Assembly (NCBI GenBank): GCA_964613945.1
Contig: CAZTJC010000007.1
Span: forward strand, 1-64,000
From: JAVVHH01 sp964613945
GTDB lineage: Bacteria; Pseudomonadota; Alphaproteobacteria; Acetobacterales; Acetobacteraceae
Reading direction: 5' to 3'
DNA length: 64,000 nt
Notes under the pieces: model-generated
Database searches by the model: none
Told to the model about the DNA's origin: nothing
The model's input: only the letters and a program-made list of their open reading frames with translations
Shown: piece by piece, positions 61,347 through 64,000 of the stretch
How the letters are laid out: every line of letters begins with the position of its first letter
Numbering within the stretch: the first letter of the stretch is position 1
Translations under genes and position numbers: made by a program

Positions 61347-62276
61347 CTATCCAGGCGCGTGCGTTGACCGAACATGGTCGCCAGAGGCCGAACTTGGCAG
61401 CTTTGCTTTCAGCAATTCGTAAAGTGCGGCCGCTGCAGGGCTCAGCGTTTCGCCGCGCCGACGCACCAGCCCGATCGACCGGAACACGACGGGATCGATC
61501 AACGGCACTTCGACCAGGCTGGGTGCCAGTGCGGTGCCGTTCCCCGTCGGCAGTACGGCCACACCCACATTGGCTGCGCACAGGGCCAAGGCAGTCGGTG
61601 TGCTTTCGACCACGAAGCGGCCTTGCGGCGGCAGCCCGGCGGCGATCAGCCTGGCCTCCACGATCCGGCGATTGCCGCTGGCGCCGCCCAGGGTAATCAA
61701 GTCGGTGTTCCCCAACTTCGTCCAGGCGACGTGCCGCGTTTTGGCAAACGCATGCTCACGCGCGCAGACGAGAACAAAGGGATCACGCGTAACGACGTCC
61801 TCCAGCAGATCCGGTTGAGTCTCGCCAAGGACGTGGATGCCGAAATCCGCTTCCAGTCCGCGCACCGCCTGCGTGACCAGCGATCCCGTGCGTTCCAGCA
61901 GGTGAACCCGGTTCTGCGGATGATGGAGCGAGTAGATCCCCAAGATCGACGGCAACTGTCGGAACGCCACGGATTGCAGCGTCGCCAGCGTGACGTTGCC
62001 CAGCGCCAGGCCGGCCGTCTTGCGCAAACGATCGAGGCCTTCGGTGAGATCCCCGATCAGGCGGCGGGCGAGCGGTAGAAAGTCACGCCCCGCGGCAGTC
62101 AGGCCCGTCACGCGGGTGGTGCGGTCCAGCAGACGCAAACCGACAAACTCCTCCAAACGCTGGATGCGTCGGGTGAGCGCGGTTTGCGACAGCGCGAGCC
62201 GATCGGCGGCACGGCCGAAATTGCCGAGTTCCGCCACCAGAACGAAGGCCTGTACACCATCGACCGGCAGCTTCAT
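61347..62276 (-). CDS. LysR-family transcriptional regulator
   Basis: 309 residues. 'VDGVQAFVLVAELGNFGRAADRLALSQTALTRRIQRLEEFVGLRLLDRTTRVTGLTAAGRDFLPLARRL' is the DNA-binding domain, followed by a LysR substrate domain ('HVLGETQPDLLEDVVTRDPFVLVCAREH'). It diverges from the CitE/AtoE operon. A perfect T-N11-A dyad overlaps its own start codon, suiting autoregulation and control of the divergent genes. Confidence 0.92.
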   Translation of the reverse strand: MKLPVDGVQAFVLVAELGNFGRAADRLALSQTALTRRIQRLEEFVGLRLLDRTTRVTGLTAAGRDFLPLARRLIGDLTEGLDRLRKTAGLALGNVTLATLQSVAFRQLPSILGIYSLHHPQNRVHLLERTGSLVTQAVRGLEADFGIHVLGETQPDLLEDVVTRDPFVLVCAREHAFAKTRHVAWTKLGNTDLITLGGASGNRRIVEARLIAAGLPPQGRFVVESTPTALALCAANVGVAVLPTGNGTALAPSLVEVPLIDPVVFRSIGLVRRRGETLSPAAAALYELLKAKLPSSASGDHVRSTHAPG

Positions 62277-62306
62277 GCGTCGGACGCATCAATCTGTGAC
62301 ATCAAT
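62275..62306. promoter_or_regulatory. LysR-type T-N11-A dyad and adjoining direct repeat
   Basis: ATGCGT-CGG-ACGCAT (62275-62289) is a perfect 15-bp dyad of the T-N11-A form used by LysR proteins, and it touches the LysR start codon. CATCAAT occurs twice in direct orientation (62287-62293 and 62300-62306), 13 bp apart. Together they look like the recognition and activation half-sites of the divergent LysR. Confidence 0.6.
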
Positions 62307-62378
62307 GCATTTTACACGATGAGCCGAACGGGCAACAGTCGATCCAACGGTGCCCACAAGGGCATAGCGGGGGAAACA

Positions 62379-62504
62379 ATGAGTAGTACCGTTCGAACCG
62401 GAACGCTAGGTCCGGGCGACACCATCCCGCTTTCGATGCATGTGCCGTATTGGCGACCGGGAGCTTCGTCGAGATCTTCATGTCGCGTCCGGCGGGCTCA
62501 GTGA
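62379..62504 (+). other. Short ORF or gene remnant in LysR-CitE spacer
   Basis: The 292-nt spacer 62277-62568 holds a 41-codon frame from ATG 62379 (GGGGGAAAC upstream), beginning MSSTVRTGTLGPGDTIPLSMH. Another frame (from about 62450) continues with protein-like 'GSFVEIFMSRPAGSVTGAALTATLAVLAM' until just before citE. The two could be a frameshifted small gene, but no family was recognised and high-GC sequence gives such frames by chance. Confidence 0.25.
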
Positions 62505-62568
62505 CCGGCGCTGCGCTGACCGCAACCCTTGCCGTCCTCGCGATGACTCATTTCAGGGTGTCCCAGCC

Positions 62569-63420
62569 ATGTTGATGCGCTCGAAACTGTTCGTGCCGGG
62601 CTCCCGTCCCGAATTGTTCGCCAAGGCTGCGGCTTCTGCCGCAGACGCATTGTCGTTCGACCTGGAGGATGCGGTGGCGCCGGGTCGCAAGGCCGAGGCG
62701 CGCGGCCTGCTGGCTGGTTTCCTGCGGGCACCGCCGGTTTCCGTGCGGCAGATCGTGGTGGTGCGGGTCAATGCCGTCGGCACCGAGCACTTCGCCGCCG
62801 ATCTCGAGGCCGTCTCCTGTCCGGCGTTGCATATGATCAACCTGCCGATGGTCGAGGATCCGGCGGCGGTGGTGGAGGCTGCCGAGGCGCTGGCACGGAT
62901 GGCGCCGCACGTTCGTCTGCTGATCAACATCGAGACGGCGAGGGGCTTGCGGCGTGCGGCCTCGCTGGCGGGGGCTCACTCGAGCGTTGCCGGGCTGCAA
63001 ATTGGGTATGCCGACCTGATGGAGCCCCTGGGCCTGGATCGTTCGGATCCTGCTGCCTTGGCCCACCTCCGTCTCACCGTGCGCCTGGCTGCCGCCGAGG
63101 CCGGTGTGGCCGCTTATGACGGCGCTTACGCCAACGTGGCCGACGCGGAGGGGTACCGCTCGGAGTGCGAGGCGGCGCGGCGCCACGGTTACGTTGGCAA
63201 GAGCTGCATCCACCCGACGCAGATCGCCATCGCCAACGCCGCCTTCCTGCCGAAGCCGGCCGAGGTGGAGAAAGCCCGCCGCGTGCTGGCCGCCGCCGCA
63301 GAGGCCGAAACCAAGGGCATCGGCGCCTTTCTTGTCGATGGCCGCATGGTCGACGCCCCGTTCGTCGCCAGCGCCCGCGCGATCGTCGCGCTGGCCGACG
63401 CTGCCCTCAAGGAGGCCTGA
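62569..63420 (+). CDS. HpcH/HpaI aldolase / citrate lyase beta (CitE)-like protein
   Basis: 283 residues. 'MRSKLFVPGSRPELFAKAAASAADALSFDLEDAVAPGRKAEAR' is the CitE start with the Arg and Asp/Glu of the CoA and metal sites, 'HVRLLINIETARGLRRAASLA' supplies the metal Glu, and 'GYADLMEPLGLD' plus 'GYVGKSCIHPTQIAIANAAF' complete the barrel. Stand-alone CitE-like enzymes cleave or form malyl-, methylmalyl- or citramalyl-CoA. ATG 62569 was chosen (ATG 62575 is possible). The AtoE-type transporter gene follows after 3 nt, so substrate is probably a short-chain acyl-CoA. Confidence 0.88.
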   Translation: MLMRSKLFVPGSRPELFAKAAASAADALSFDLEDAVAPGRKAEARGLLAGFLRAPPVSVRQIVVVRVNAVGTEHFAADLEAVSCPALHMINLPMVEDPAAVVEAAEALARMAPHVRLLINIETARGLRRAASLAGAHSSVAGLQIGYADLMEPLGLDRSDPAALAHLRLTVRLAAAEAGVAAYDGAYANVADAEGYRSECEAARRHGYVGKSCIHPTQIAIANAAFLPKPAEVEKARRVLAAAAEAETKGIGAFLVDGRMVDAPFVASARAIVALADAALKEA

Positions 63421-63423
63421 ACG

Positions 63424-64000
63424 ATGAGCCCGGCGGACAACACCAAAAAGCCCCTGGATCGAAAACTTCAGCCGGCTGAGCGGCCGAAGCGCAGCTTCAC
63501 CGCCGTCTCGACCTATGTGTTCGAGCGGATCATGCCGGATGCCTTCGTGCTGGCCATCGGCTTGACGATCCTGGTGGCATGCGCCGCAATGGTCTTTGCG
63601 CCGCATAGGACGCTGCCGGTGATCCTGACGTCCTGGTATGGCGGGCTGTTCGGCATTCTCGGCTTCGCGTTTCAGATGATCCTGGTGCTGGTGACCGGTC
63701 ACGTCCTGGCGCATGCCCCGGTCGTGCAGCGCGGCCTGCGCGCAATGGTGTCGCTGGCCCGGACGCCGAATCAGGCCGTGGTCATGACGTTCCTGGTCGC
63801 GGCGTGCGCCTCATGGCTGAACTGGGGCTTTGGCCTGGTCATCGGCGCCGTGCTGGCGCGGGAAGTGGCGCGGCAGATCCGGCTCGACTACGCCTGGCTG
63901 GTCGCTGCAGCTTATTCCGGCTGGGTGATCTGGGGTAGCGGCCCGTCCGGCTCAATCCCGCTTTCGCAGGCGTCGCACGGCAATGCGCTGAACATCGTCG
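63424..64000 (+). CDS. AtoE-type short-chain fatty acid transporter, N-terminal part
   Basis: 192 codons are visible from ATG 63424 (AGGAGG 8 nt upstream) to the window edge, with no stop. 'YVFERIMPDAFVLAIGLTILVACAAMVFAP' and 'WYGGLFGILGFAFQMILVLVTGHVLAHAPVVQRGL' match the start of E. coli AtoE and its relatives (short-chain fatty acid permeases, normally about 440 residues). Several membrane segments are seen. Coupled to the CitE-like gene, it would import acetoacetate, butyrate or a similar acid. Confidence 0.9.
   Translation, partial: MSPADNTKKPLDRKLQPAERPKRSFTAVSTYVFERIMPDAFVLAIGLTILVACAAMVFAPHRTLPVILTSWYGGLFGILGFAFQMILVLVTGHVLAHAPVVQRGLRAMVSLARTPNQAVVMTFLVAACASWLNWGFGLVIGAVLAREVARQIRLDYAWLVAAAYSGWVIWGSGPSGSIPLSQASHGNALNIV

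Noticed and set aside
1..64000. CRISPR array, tRNA/rRNA genes, insertion sequences or prophage
   Set aside because: No regularly spaced repeats, cloverleaf sequences, transposase or integrase motifs, or phage structural genes were seen by reading.

Overview
The window looks like high-GC alphaproteobacterial chromosome, possibly Rhodospirillales/Acetobacteraceae. This rests on the base composition, dense operons with 1-8 nt start/stop overlaps, a three-subunit membrane FAD dehydrogenase, a PutA without an N-terminal DNA-binding domain, many MaoC and ABC genes, and one PEP-CTERM protein. It is inference, because there is no rRNA or marker gene. No tRNA, rRNA, CRISPR array, IS element or phage gene was seen. 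The window begins inside a gene, ends inside a gene, and has one 100-N assembly gap (9149-9248) inside putA.

Layout. 1-2.3 kb: end of a nitrate/sulfonate/taurine-class ABC importer. 2.4-4.4 kb: a DUF892 ferritin-like protein, a terminator and an orphan periplasmic-glucan gene. 4.6-12.2 kb: TetR, MFS, GAF protein, amidohydrolase, then putA. 12.2-16.7 kb (minus): GMC oxidoreductase, M20 peptidase and an orphan dipeptide-type binding protein. 16.8-20.5 kb (minus): Tat-exported gamma subunit, FAD/Fe-S catalytic subunit and tri-heme cytochrome c of a membrane dehydrogenase.

20.6-34.2 kb is a CoA-thioester catabolic region: two MaoC proteins, a nitroreductase-fold protein and an acyl-CoA dehydrogenase on the minus strand. 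Diverging from them are an AMACR-type racemase/CoA-transferase and an acyl-CoA synthetase. A LivK-type binding protein, TetR, both subunits of a methylcrotonyl/geranyl-CoA-type carboxylase, another MaoC and another synthetase follow. The gene set suggests degradation of a methyl-branched acid.

34.3-47.3 kb: PEP-CTERM SGNH-type hydrolase, LysR, then a GntR-linked cluster pairing a polar-amino-acid-type ABC importer with mannonate dehydratase and fructuronate reductase (uxuA, uxuB). Next come TetR, a fatty acid hydroxylase and a large DUF2339 membrane protein. 47.4-50.9 kb: sulfonate/taurine-class ABC operon with two permeases, preceded by a nine-codon ORF. 51.0-55.6 kb: MFS, 2-pyrone-dicarboxylate-hydrolase-like amidohydrolase, MFS, M20 peptidase. 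55.6-61.3 kb: a further sulfonate-class ABC operon diverging from an NtaA/SnaA-type flavin monooxygenase with an amino-acid-type binding protein and permease but no ATPase. 61.3-64 kb: LysR, CitE-like lyase and the start of an AtoE-type short-chain fatty acid transporter.

Taken together this is a nutrient-scavenging and catabolic region in which importers sit beside matching enzymes and local regulators. Several promoter/operator arrangements can be read directly, notably at 36400-36435 and 43373-43418. I see no defence, mobile or secondary-metabolite system. The most unusual items are the combined branched-acyl module, the uronate/amino-acid-transporter pairing, the leader ORF at 47437 and the monooxygenase cluster at 58.4 kb.
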